A stretch of DNA of 64,000 nucleotides from a virus: positions 116,826 through 180,825 of the IMG/VR virus record IMGVR_UViG_3300009008_000005; one strand, written 5' to 3'. Below are positions 49,474-59,500 of the stretch, piece by piece. Position 1 is the first letter of the stretch. Every line of letters begins with the position of its first letter. The notes below the pieces were generated by a model, which saw nothing but the letters and a program-made list of their open reading frames with translations, searched no databases and had not been told where the DNA came from. A program made the position numbers and the translations under genes.

Positions 49474-49698
49474 TCAGCTTCCTTTGCGGGCTTCATTGTA
49501 TCTTTGAAGTGCTACCTCTAGCCGCCTTCGATCGCTGATGCGTTTTACCCCTAGGCCATCAGGAATCTTTCCCTCAGGAGGATCCTTGAAGAACTTCCGG
49601 CCCCCGGGGAACTTTCTCTTAGCTATCTCGCCCATCTCAATCCAAGGCTTTATCCGACGTGCGGCAATTTTCTCTAATGCCCAACGTAGTGAACCCAT
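49474..49698 (-). CDS. Small basic protein, duplicate family (74 aa)
   Basis: Starts MGSLRWALEKIAARR after GGAAGGAG. The same 13-residue core SLRWALEKIAARR begins the 142-aa gene upstream, and both contain the LEKIA motif. The rest is basic with FPGGRKFFKD. Ends 2 nt before the 279-aa gene. Function unknown. Confidence 0.6.
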   Translation of the reverse strand: MGSLRWALEKIAARRIKPWIEMGEIAKRKFPGGRKFFKDPPEGKIPDGLGVKRISDRRRLEVALQRYNEARKGS

Positions 49699-49804
49699 TT
49701 TTTCTCCTTCCTGTGAGGGTGACTAGATCACGTACCTCTTCGTTGGAGAACTGTGGCTCCAAGGAGAGAAGGTAAAAGATCCAGTGTTCGCAAGGAAATC
49801 GCAC
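49637..49804 (-). pseudogene. Truncated duplicate of the 279-aa gene's start (55 codons)
   Basis: A GTG-led frame encodes 32 residues (VRFPCEHWIFYLLSLEPQ...) nearly identical to the N-terminus at 49471, including FSNEEVRDLVTL. It then diverges and stops at 49637. It lies exactly where the full gene would sit in a duplicated segment and overlaps the 74-aa gene's first codons. A relic rather than a working gene, although it may still be translated. Confidence 0.75.
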
Positions 49805-49805
49805 A

Positions 49806-50234
49806 CTACTTGCCCTTCCGTAGAATCCTACTGACTGCCTTACCCCCGCTACGGCGCAGTTCGTCTAGGCGTCCAGTATTGTACATCCTCTGCTGGGTAC
49901 GGCCCTTCAAATTCAGAGGCACATCGCCTCGAACATCGTTCATCTCGTGTATCGCTCTCTTCAAGTTCTCTCGTTGATTCCGCACCTTACCCGCCTTCTC
50001 AGCAGCTTCCATCTTCTTGTAAAGCAGACCGTGACCCTTCACTTCCTTGGCGACAGCACGACCATCCATATCGTCAGGGCTCAGTGACTCGATGTTCCAC
50101 TTCAGGTTGATATGCTTATCTCCATAACGGCGGAAATCCCCTCGTTTGAGACGGGACTTCAGCTCCTCGGCCTCTGCAGCTGGTGACGTCCGACGAGCGG
50201 CGATCTTCTCTAATGCCCAACGTAGTGAACTCAT
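49806..50234 (-). CDS. Basic protein, duplicate family (142 aa)
   Basis: ATG 50234 follows AGGAAGGAGAAAAA; the frame opening at 50270 lacks a site. Begins MSSLRWALEKIAARR (motif LEKIA), then charged helices with KSRLKRGDFRRYGDKH and a Lys/Arg-rich C-terminus. Paralogue of the 74-aa gene over the first 15 residues only. Start overlaps the upstream stop (ATGA). Function unknown. Confidence 0.6.
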   Translation of the reverse strand: MSSLRWALEKIAARRTSPAAEAEELKSRLKRGDFRRYGDKHINLKWNIESLSPDDMDGRAVAKEVKGHGLLYKKMEAAEKAGKVRNQRENLKRAIHEMNDVRGDVPLNLKGRTQQRMYNTGRLDELRRSGGKAVSRILRKGK

Positions 50235-50398
50235 TTTTTCTCCTTCCTGGGAGGGAACACCTTCTGCCAACCAGGTCCCCAGTCAGAGATGTCGTACTTG
50301 TGGGAGAACTCTTCTGGAGTAAGACCTCGACGGGTCGGGGTCTTCTTCTTGCACTTACCCTCTTTCAAGAGGTCTGCTGCGAGTTTCAAACGTCCCAT
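50231..50398 (-). CDS. Small basic protein (55 aa)
   Basis: A short minus-strand frame from ATG 50398 to TGA 50231, with GAGG upstream and an ATGA overlap at its end. Begins MGRLKLAADLLKEG and contains a Lys/Thr/Arg-rich stretch and a Trp-rich C-terminus (DWGPGWQKVFPP). It fills the gap between the 665-aa and 142-aa genes, which supports its reality. LKLAADL fits the K-x-A motif. Confidence 0.6.
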   Translation of the reverse strand: MGRLKLAADLLKEGKCKKKTPTRRGLTPEEFSHKYDISDWGPGWQKVFPPRKEKK

Positions 50399-50406
50399 AC
50401 AATCCC

Positions 50407-52404
50407 TCACACCGGGGTCTCGGTTTCCTTATTACGCAAGCGGAGCAGCTCAAGACCTGCCGTCACAGCCTCAAGAGAGTTGATCGATTGCCCCGCCGCA
50501 GACTCCGGTACATCAGAGAGGCCTAGCTGGATACCCAGGTACAGCTCACACAACTTACTCAGAGCTTCTTCCACGAGGGGGAGCGCATCCACGAAGGAGG
50601 CTACGTTCTCCGGAGTTACGAAGTTCAGACCCAGGATTGCATCTACACTCTTCTCATCAGGTACCACCATGGCGCACTTCACGAGCTGGAGGCCCTGGCG
50701 CACAGGGAACTTATCGATGAACTTAGCTGCAGCCTGCTTCGAGAACTCCCGGGTCTCCTCATACCTGTGCAGTGTGCGGTACCCGAGCATACTGGTACGC
50801 CCAAAGGTCTGAGCCTCTGCGATCTTCGCTTTGGTGACCTGGGGAGGTACACCAAGCATACCCATCACGAAGGCTACCTTGGGCTCGGAGATGAAGTCTC
50901 CCTCGTCGCCCAGCGCATCCACGGGAGCACCAGAGATGGAGAACTCCCCATCGTTGTGGACTAGGTCGACCTTCTGTTCCCAGGTGGCAGCGTTGGCCAG
51001 CTTGGTTGCAAGCTCAGCTTCGTTGCAGAAGTTCTGGGGCTCACCAAGCTTGATGAATCGTGTAAGGGTTTTGGGGTGGATCACGTAGTCGCCAGCACCC
51101 AGCTTCGCCAGTCCGGGGGACTCCGGAATCTGGGAGGAAATCTTCATGCGTCCACGCTCTGTGGGCGTCTCGAAGACTGCGTAGGTAGCTCCTGCACTCT
51201 TCTCATAGAACTCGATGTCCACAGGCATCGTTGCTGCGCCACTGGTCTTCACGAAGAATCCGGTTCCTCTCGGCAGGTCTTGCCATGGCTCCTGAGCAAG
51301 GCTGCTGTGGAGTGAGGAGGCCGGTGTACCTACAGGGGTCTCCATGTAGGAGTATCCGCTGGCTGTCTTCACCAGCGAATAGTCTGTGGGAGTACCGTCG
51401 AGGGACTCTACGTCGGTGAAAACCAGCGCAGGAGAGGCTTCCTTGTTCGTGGTCTGTACATTGTAGACGCCAGCGGTCTTGATGTAGTCAGGGGAAGCAT
51501 CTTCCGTGTAGATGGGGAGGGTCTTGGCCCGAACCACATATCCCTTAGCATCAGCCTCCTTCCGAAGGTTAGCTGGGATCACATCCTCGGCCCCGTTGAC
51601 CAACTCCTTACTGTCGTTCGCATAAGCATGGCAGCAACCGGAAGTGAAGTTGTACCCATTGGCTGTCTTCTCGATGAGGATGGAGTCGACAGGCATCTCC
51701 TTCATGACATCTTGGTGGATCTGAGCAGCGGTCTTAGATTTCGCATCCAGGAAGGAATCGATAGCTCCACGGAAGGCATCGTTATGCTCCAGACCGTGGA
51801 CCAGCTCGGGATCATCTACAAGGGCGTGGGCGAAAGCCTTCTTCACCTTGGGAGATACTGTCTGTCCCAGCATGGCGCAGATGGGGTACTTCGACGAGGC
51901 CATCTTGGTGGACAAGTCGTAGGGCATCATCAGCCCACCGGTCTGGGCAGGGCCCGAATTCATCATGGGAGAAGGTACAGAGGAAGCCTCGAACGTAGTC
52001 GGAGAGAAGAGGATAGATTGCATCCGCCTCTGCGATAGTGGATACGCCTTCCCGTTACTCGGGTCCACGAATACGTTGACGGGCTTCAACTTCTTCTTAG
52101 CCACCACGAAAGGAACCCGAAGAGACTTCTCCGGAGGTGCCGGGGTATTCGGGGTCATCTCAGGTGAACCAAGAGGTGCACTAGGGGCAGGGTAAACCTT
52201 GAAGAACCCATACCCGTAACCCAGCTTCTCGTCATGTCCGAGCACGGACACATCGATCTGATAGTTACCCAGGTATGGAGCCTTCTCCAGAAGGGCAGTC
52301 ATAAGTTCCTGAGACCACTTCGAGATGTCGTCACTCAAGGTGGTCAGAGGTGCTGCTTCCTTCTGCATTTCAGGCGGGCTGGAAAGGAAAAGTGGGTGGC
52401 TCAT
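50407..52404 (-). CDS. Large protein with repeated KTA-x-GY motif (665 aa)
   Basis: MQKEA lies at about residues 13-17. From about 170 to 420 there are five segments of the form (I/V/E)-K-(T/S)-A/S-x-G: EKTANGYNF, IKTAGVYNV, VKTASGYSY, VKTSGAATM and EKSAGATY, each near the start of a strand-rich stretch. KSKTAA, RKEADA and NKEAS are additional. The protein may be a chain of small beta domains, or a polyprotein cut at these motifs. TAGGAGCT precedes the ATG. It sits between the spike and duplicated basic-protein genes. Virion role likely; name unknown. Confidence 0.55.
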   Translation of the reverse strand: MSHPLFLSSPPEMQKEAAPLTTLSDDISKWSQELMTALLEKAPYLGNYQIDVSVLGHDEKLGYGYGFFKVYPAPSAPLGSPEMTPNTPAPPEKSLRVPFVVAKKKLKPVNVFVDPSNGKAYPLSQRRMQSILFSPTTFEASSVPSPMMNSGPAQTGGLMMPYDLSTKMASSKYPICAMLGQTVSPKVKKAFAHALVDDPELVHGLEHNDAFRGAIDSFLDAKSKTAAQIHQDVMKEMPVDSILIEKTANGYNFTSGCCHAYANDSKELVNGAEDVIPANLRKEADAKGYVVRAKTLPIYTEDASPDYIKTAGVYNVQTTNKEASPALVFTDVESLDGTPTDYSLVKTASGYSYMETPVGTPASSLHSSLAQEPWQDLPRGTGFFVKTSGAATMPVDIEFYEKSAGATYAVFETPTERGRMKISSQIPESPGLAKLGAGDYVIHPKTLTRFIKLGEPQNFCNEAELATKLANAATWEQKVDLVHNDGEFSISGAPVDALGDEGDFISEPKVAFVMGMLGVPPQVTKAKIAEAQTFGRTSMLGYRTLHRYEETREFSKQAAAKFIDKFPVRQGLQLVKCAMVVPDEKSVDAILGLNFVTPENVASFVDALPLVEEALSKLCELYLGIQLGLSDVPESAAGQSINSLEAVTAGLELLRLRNKETETPV

Positions 52405-52414
52405 ACCAAAGCTC

Positions 52415-53584
52415 CTATTTTGTCTTCACTGCATCTGACAATAACGACGGAGGGGGCGGAGAACACTTCGCTCCGACAGCTAGTAGGGACAAGTACGCCA
52501 TTAAAGCATTTCCCTTGACCAACGGTTCCATCGCTCCGACACCCCCCAATTTTAGTTGTGGTGCGTCGATGTTGCAAACTGACCGAGATTTTATGGACAG
52601 GGAAGAAGATGCCGCTAAGAGCAGTTGAGCCGCTTCTACAATCAGATTCCCCGCTTCGTCACCCTTGAGAGCGCCCAGGGCACCGAATTCTATGTTGAAG
52701 CCCTTAGTGAGGTGGGCATAGGCGTGTCTACCCTCCCAGTGGAGGCTACCAGTGATCTTCTGGAAGATGTTACCCAACGAGTCAATCTGGAATACGTAGG
52801 TGGCCCCTGTGTTTTCCGGGTCCACACAAATCGACAGCCGTGTGGTCTCCCTAGGCTTGTTCGTGATGTACTCTGTGGCGAGGTCCTTGGTGAAGGGCTT
52901 GTCCTTTAGGTTCCCGAACAACTCCTGCTGCTGTGCACCGAACTCCGGGTCACCCACACGCCCCGCACGCACGTTTACCGTAAGGAAATCATTCTCCACT
53001 AGGTCCTTGGTTCCCCAGTGGAGGCAGGCCGTCGTATCACCATCATCTGTCTTGATCTTCCCATGCTTCCAGACGATGTCCCCCAATAGGGACCTGCCCT
53101 CGTAGTTCTGGTAGAACTGCCTGATCAGGTTGTCCAAGGGGAAGTACATGGTTTGGGCTATAGGGGAGGCACCTACCTGTACTGTGCCTCCCTTCCGGAG
53201 GGTGACGAAAGCGCCCTTCCCATTGTACAGAGCGATGTCGCCAGGAGATAGGAGGGGCCGACCAGCTAAGTAGTCCTCTTCAGATTCCCCGTCCTTACCT
53301 GTGGACCCAGCCTTGGGTGGAGCTACCCATGAACCGATGAAAGGAGAAGTTCCGTCAGATGGGTAGAACAGATAACAGTCAGAACCCACCTCCGGGCAGA
53401 AGTCGATAGCCGTCCCGCTCTCCACGTTCAGATAGGCTGCTCCGCAGGCTAGCTCGGGTACTACCTGGGAATCTGTATCCGTGTGTACGTCTACAGTCCT
53501 GCGCCCGGGATGTACTTTCGTGACAGTACCTCGGACCATGCGGCCTGCACGACCCGAGGAAGCTCGCTTAGCCTGTCCAGACAT
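52415..53584 (-). CDS. Baseplate spike, gpV/gp5-like (389 aa)
   Basis: Residues 15-85 form an OB-fold as in phage spike proteins (GTVTKVHPGRRTVDVHTD ... GSDCYLFYPSDGTSPFIG). A strand-rich body and a C-terminal segment (VKGNALMAYLSLLA) typical of gpV/gp5 needle proteins follow. The spike sits at the tip of the tail tube and pierces the cell envelope. Start overlaps the RNA polymerase stop (TAATG), which is an odd partner for a spike gene. Confidence 0.65.
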   Translation of the reverse strand: MSGQAKRASSGRAGRMVRGTVTKVHPGRRTVDVHTDTDSQVVPELACGAAYLNVESGTAIDFCPEVGSDCYLFYPSDGTSPFIGSWVAPPKAGSTGKDGESEEDYLAGRPLLSPGDIALYNGKGAFVTLRKGGTVQVGASPIAQTMYFPLDNLIRQFYQNYEGRSLLGDIVWKHGKIKTDDGDTTACLHWGTKDLVENDFLTVNVRAGRVGDPEFGAQQQELFGNLKDKPFTKDLATEYITNKPRETTRLSICVDPENTGATYVFQIDSLGNIFQKITGSLHWEGRHAYAHLTKGFNIEFGALGALKGDEAGNLIVEAAQLLLAASSSLSIKSRSVCNIDAPQLKLGGVGAMEPLVKGNALMAYLSLLAVGAKCSPPPPSLLSDAVKTK

Positions 53585-56500
53585 TAGTACCCCTCGCCCA
53601 GAGGCTTCGTACCGAATTCCTTCCCGTATACCAGGGAGGGGATCGGGTGCATACCATGCAGATTCGAGGACTGCCGGATTGCCGCTGCGTCCTGGACTGT
53701 ATCACGGAGACGGGCGTAGACCATCTTAGCCAACCAGTCATCGTGGATGTCGAGAGGTAGTGTGGTGGTTCCCCGGAGGATAGGTTTGTACTTGACCGGC
53801 TTCGCACCCTTGGGCCTCTTTCCGTTCCACTCCTCCATCTGAGAGATCCTAGCTGTGTCCCCCTTGAGGAGGTTATCGTCTCCACCCGGATCCTGGACCC
53901 GGGCGGTGTTCGTGAGGGCCTTTACGATGACCTCCATGTGCCGCCTTTTGATTCCATAAGGATCATAGATCTTTCCCATCTCGTCAGTGAGGTACTTCTG
54001 CACCGTAGGGAGATTCGTGAGTTCCAGAAGCTCGTGAGGATTGATCAGCCCATGCGATATCTGCTGGCCCTTGGTCACCTTCGAGCCGACCTTGACATCC
54101 AGACCACGGTTCTGGGGTACGTAGTGCTGAGTATCTCCAACACCTACATCCCACCCACCAACGGGACTCTTCTTGATGGAGGTCACCTTCCCGGAGTCTC
54201 TGGCTAGGACTGCTGAGTTCGGGATGTTCTTGGGTAGCTGTACGATCTGGCGTAGACGACTCATTGCGTCCACGATTCCACCGCCCTTACCAGTGTGGAA
54301 AACCCGCATGGTCAGCTGAGCTGCACGCTCCCCCACGGCCTGAGTAGCATGGATACCCACGTTCGTTCCCATCGGAGCAGCATTCGCTCCTGCGTGAACC
54401 CCGTAGCACTTCTGACACACCCCGTTAGCTACACGGCACTTCAGGGGGCTACGTACCACGACGCCAGTAACCTTGGATGCCTTCAGCTTGGAAAGAGTGT
54501 CCGTGGTGATGAGCGTGTTCGATTTGATCGTCTGGCCCGACCGCAGCTTGATGGATACAGCAGTATACCTGTCGAGTAGGGAGTTGTTGGTGGTGGGGAG
54601 CATGATCCCCTTAGGGGTCTTGCAGTCCGGGGAGGAGATGATAATGTCCATCGTGGACTTACCGAGCTGTTTCGTGATTGCGCCCGGGTCCCTGACCTCC
54701 TGCGTCTTAGCGATGATACCTCGCCGAACACCAGGTGCAGACATCCAGTAGTCGGCCATGGATAGACCATCACCATAGCTACCTGTTACAGCCGGAGTAG
54801 CTGGGGAGCCTGTCGGATCCTGCACCAGCATACGAGCTAAAATGATCTGCTCGATCTGTGTCCAGGAGGGCTTCACGCCAGCCTGGGACATGATGTATAG
54901 CGCCGTGTCCTTCTTCTTGAGGATAGGCATAGCCTCCCGTTCCATGATGGCACTAGCATCCTCATAGAGCTTCAGCATAGCCTTGTGCTTTGCGTCCTTG
55001 GAGAGATTCTTGTTCTCCTGGATCTTACGGACCTTCGGCTCCACAGCGGCCAGGGCCTTGTTACGGATACCCTTCAGCGGCTCGAAGTCCGTTAGCTTGT
55101 AAGAGAACCCTACCTTGTGGACATGACCGAACCCCAGGTCCTTGAGTACCTGTGCGGTCTGGACGTATAGCTGGGGCTTCTCCGTGGCTATGTGCTGGAG
55201 CAGCTTGTTCACACCACCCTTGTTCAAGGACCAGTCTGCCTTGTTGGACAACAGTGCGGAGGCTTCCTTCGGGAGCTTCTGTTTCAGTAGCTCACGCCCA
55301 GCGGTAGTCCGAAGCTTGCCGATACCCACCTGCGTGTCCCAAGGGATCTTTCCGTTATCGGCGTCCTCGATCAAGTCATCAGACGAGGAGTATTTCGTTG
55401 AAATACTGTTCTTCTTCACCCTGGACAGGAGATACAGACCTACGAGGCTTTCCATCGTAGGGGTGTGGATAATGGCATCAGATGCAGGGTTGATTAGGTT
55501 ACGGCTGGGCATCAACCCATAAGCTTCCTTCACAGCTTCCTTGGATACAGGCACGAACAGAGCTACCTGGTCACCATCGAAGTCTGCGTTGAACCCCGAG
55601 GTAACCAAGGGATGAATGTGGATCTCCTTGTCACCCATGATCCGCACATTGAAGGCCATGATCCCGAACTTGTGGAGAACAGGATCCCGCTTCATCAGGA
55701 CAGGGCGCTCCTTCAGGACCTCCTTCATGGCTAGCTTCGCATGCTCCGACTTGGCAATGATGGACTCCCTTGCTTCCAATGGCCGCATCCCACCAAGGAC
55801 CATCTTCTGTTGGATGAAGGGACGGAACAGCTCCAAGGCTACGTCTTCAGGTAGGCCCACATCGTCTAGCTGCAGAGTCTGGTCGGGAACAATGATCCCA
55901 CGGGCCGTCATGTCCTGCTTCCTCTTGACGAGCTTCGTCATGAAGTAACCGGACTTGGGCTGTGGTCCTGCGATGATGTTGAGGATACCCTTCACCTGTG
56001 GTGAGGGTTCCTTCAATCCGGACAGGGCCCGCATGCCGTCATAGACTTCCTTCCGCAGGCGGGCTCTCTGGCTCTCGGGCATCTCTGGAGGAAGGTCCTT
56101 CAACTGCTGGTTACTCAATCCAAACTCTCTGTAGAGCTGATTGAGGTCTCCACGGCTAAGGTTCCCGTCATCTAAGACGGAGATCGGGCGTAGCTTAGGC
56201 GGAAGTACTAGCTGCTTATCGAGCATGTAGACCGTTGCGTCTACCTCCCCACGTACTAAGGCCCTAAGGTACTTAGCACGCTTGTTCAGCTTGTTGAGCT
56301 GGTCACCCTCTGTGTTGTTCAGCTCATCTACTGCGGCCTTCAACTCCTCCTTGGGGTTGATCTGTCCCAAGAGTTTCTTGATCGACTCTGGGCCCCTGAC
56401 TACAGGGTCTTCATCTGTGATCTTGCCTTCCTTGTTCAGGCCTACCTCACCAGTCAGGAGCTTTTCGTAGGTGGACTGGGTTATACCAAGGAGAGACTTG

Positions 56501-59500
56501 ATCGCTCGTTCGAAGACAGGGTTCGGGAAGGTCTCGGCTAGTGCGATGTGGCCGAAGTTCCTACCCCCAATACCACCTGTGACATCCTCATCGAACAATC
56601 CATTCTTCTCTGCCCGTAGATCCTTGGCCCTAAGCATACGACCCGGGTCCTTGATCTCTCCGTTCGAGATGTTGCTGATCTGCTTATCCGTGAATGGGAA
56701 GATAACAAGAGTATCATCCTCCCGCTCCACCCCAAGCCCCAAAGCCTCCAAGTACTTCACGAACTTGTCGAAGGCACTAGGTATCCTGGGTGGCGGTAAG
56801 GGCTGTCCCATCTGCACAGCCATCCAGATGTCATCTTGTGCAGAGTCCGCCTTGAAGGTCTGCATCTCTCGGAGGTTATGGATAGCCCCGTGGGCGAGCA
56901 TGCCGTAGATACCCAGCTCCCCCATGCGCTGTGCACCGTGCTTACCCCCACCACGGGGCTCTCCATCCAAAGTATACTCGTACCCCGGTCCCCAGGACCT
57001 GACTGCCATCTTCTTATCAGCCTGGTGCACCAGCTTCAGAATATACTGCTTACCTGTGAGGACCTGTCCCAGAGACTTCCCGGTCTGCGGGTCGAAGAGT
57101 TCCTCCGTCTCCGACAGCCCACGTTCCTTCAGCTTGTCCTGGACAACGGATAGGTAATCCCTCTCGTACTTGTAGGGTGCTACCCAGATCTTCTTTTTGT
57201 CCTCTCCACCCTTACCGGTGTTGACCACACGCCAGTGGCCCTTCACCTTCACGATCCGCTTGTTCCGATCCGACTCGAAGTTCCGGATGGCTACAGGGGA
57301 CTTCTCCTCTTCCGCAACATGAGAGATCGAAGTCTCCAGGACCTGCCCCACGTTCATACGACCGCCCACACCCTGAGGGTTGTGGATGATCTCGATGGCG
57401 TTCCCGTCCTTGTCCTGGGGCATCTCGTCATCTGGAAGGACTCCTGAGATGACACCCTTGTTGCCGTGGCGACCGGAGAGCTTGTCACCTGCCTTGGCAG
57501 GCTCCTCTGTTCGGATGTGTACGTGAACATCGTTCCCGATCTTGTTCACGCTAACGACCTTTCCTTCCACAGTGGAGTTCCAGGTTAGAGACTTGTCGGA
57601 ATACTCGCTGACCAGACTCTTGTGGACACCACGAAGGAGGGCTTTCTCTGGAGTCAGCTCCGCCTTCTTGGCTGTGGCCACCAGGATCTCCCCAGGTGAC
57701 ACGGTCTCTCCCACCTTCACCACACCCGTTGCGTCCAGCTTTTCCTCATTGGCAGGAGTCAGCTTCGCAGGGTAGAGCATCTTGTACTTCTTCCTGCTGT
57801 TGATGGACTCCTTCGGATCGATTGTGACAGAGGGCTTGTACATGTGAATGGAGGTCATCTTCTTAGCTGCGGTCTCAGAGATGAGGACCCCATCCTCGAA
57901 GGTCAGCCCCTTGTACGGGAGGTAGGCAATGCGGAGGTTCTTACCGAGCGCAAGCACTCCGTCCTTTGTATAGTTCGTATCAGCAACAGCCGCCCCACGG
58001 GTTACCTTGTCCCCCTTGGATACAGTGGCCTCCGACTGGAGGAACATGCTGACACCATTCAGTGGGAAGTTGTTGTACAGGTGGACGGGGTGATTCTTCC
58101 CCGTCTTGTCCTTGATCACGATTTTGTCTTTGGTGACGGAAGACACAGTACCTGACACGGGAGCTACGTGCCCTGCGATTGCGGCCCAGCGCTTCTCTAG
58201 CGTAGGAGCATTATCTCCAGTCTGAGACTGGACCTGCACAAGAGGGGCTTCACGATGCTTCAGCGGGATGGCCTGCTCCATGTGGCGAGCTGCCATCTCG
58301 ATACGTGTTCCGTCGTCATTGGACAAGAAGGGTACTAGGTTCGTAGACGAAGAGAAAAGCATGCTCGGGGAGGGGAGGATGTAGTCCACGTCCTTCGCAT
58401 CGACCGTAGCCTTCAGAGATTCCGGGGTCTGGGCATGGACGGCATTGGCTACAGGGGTGAAGTTCCCGTCCTTGTACTTGTACTGGTCTGGGAAGGCCAC
58501 TACTGACTTTGACAACTTCGCAGGGGACACCATGTCCAGCTTCTTGGACTTGGTGTTGAACATGGGTACCTTTACTTCCTGTCCGTCCTTATGGACACCC
58601 CACGCTAGGCGGAGGGTAATACCTGAGCGCTCTCCCTCAGGGGTATGCACAGGGTCTAACACACCAAGGTGAGAGGAGTGGACTGCCTTTGCATCCTCTG
58701 TCACACCGAAGGGACCACTGATACCACCAACCCCTTCACCAACCAGTGTCGTCTCGGTGAACCTAGATACCCAGTCCAGCGGATTGATTTGTTGGGTCTG
58801 GTTGGAGATCGATGACGACCGGAAGAAGGCATGGATGGGCTTGGTGAACACGTCGGAAGCAATGATGTCCCTTACACTGTCTCTACGGTCTAGACGGTTC
58901 AGGACCTTTCTACGAATCGCCGTCTTGGACCTATCGAGCCTGTCTGCTGCCAGGTCATCTACGCCCAGGAGGGACTTGAATTGGATAGCGTCACGGAAGT
59001 CGGGCTCTACCTCTCCCCGGTGAATACCCAGCAGCTTCTTGGATGCGACTAGTAGAGCCTCGTTGTTCACTGTGGCGAAGGGCTTTCCTAGGGTAAGTGC
59101 GGTGGTGTCCTCACGGATCTCGGTTTGAGCGAACCTCTCACGTATAGCCTTGGTAACACCCTCTTCCGTCTCCGGGACCGTGTCGCCCAATGAAGTAAGG
59201 AGCTTCCTCCCGTCCTTCATAGGCTTGGATACCTTCTTTGCGTTCTCCAACATCCCAGCGCCCCAGGCCTTCTGGATGTCTTCGTCCTCTGCGCCCATCA
59301 TCTTGAGTAGAGAGTATAGAGGTACCCTTGCGGACTCATACTTCAAGAGGAAAGTTTTCTTCTTAGGGTCGAGGATCAGATGGAAGCCCCTGCGGTTGAA
59401 GCCCTCCGCCAGGTTGAATTGTGTCTCTGGGTTACCCGTAGCTGCGATTCGGGAGTAGGCTCCGGACTTCAAGCGCCACAGATGTGAAACCTGTCGCTCC

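Larger units (their letters stand above)
49380..50256. repeat. Tandem duplication of a two-gene segment, one copy decayed
   Basis: Segment 49380-49474 (start of the 279-aa gene) is repeated at 49711-49807. Segment 49661-49715 (start of the 74-aa gene and its ribosome-binding site) is repeated at about 50199-50250. The right-hand copy has lost most of the 279-aa gene. Confidence 0.85.
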
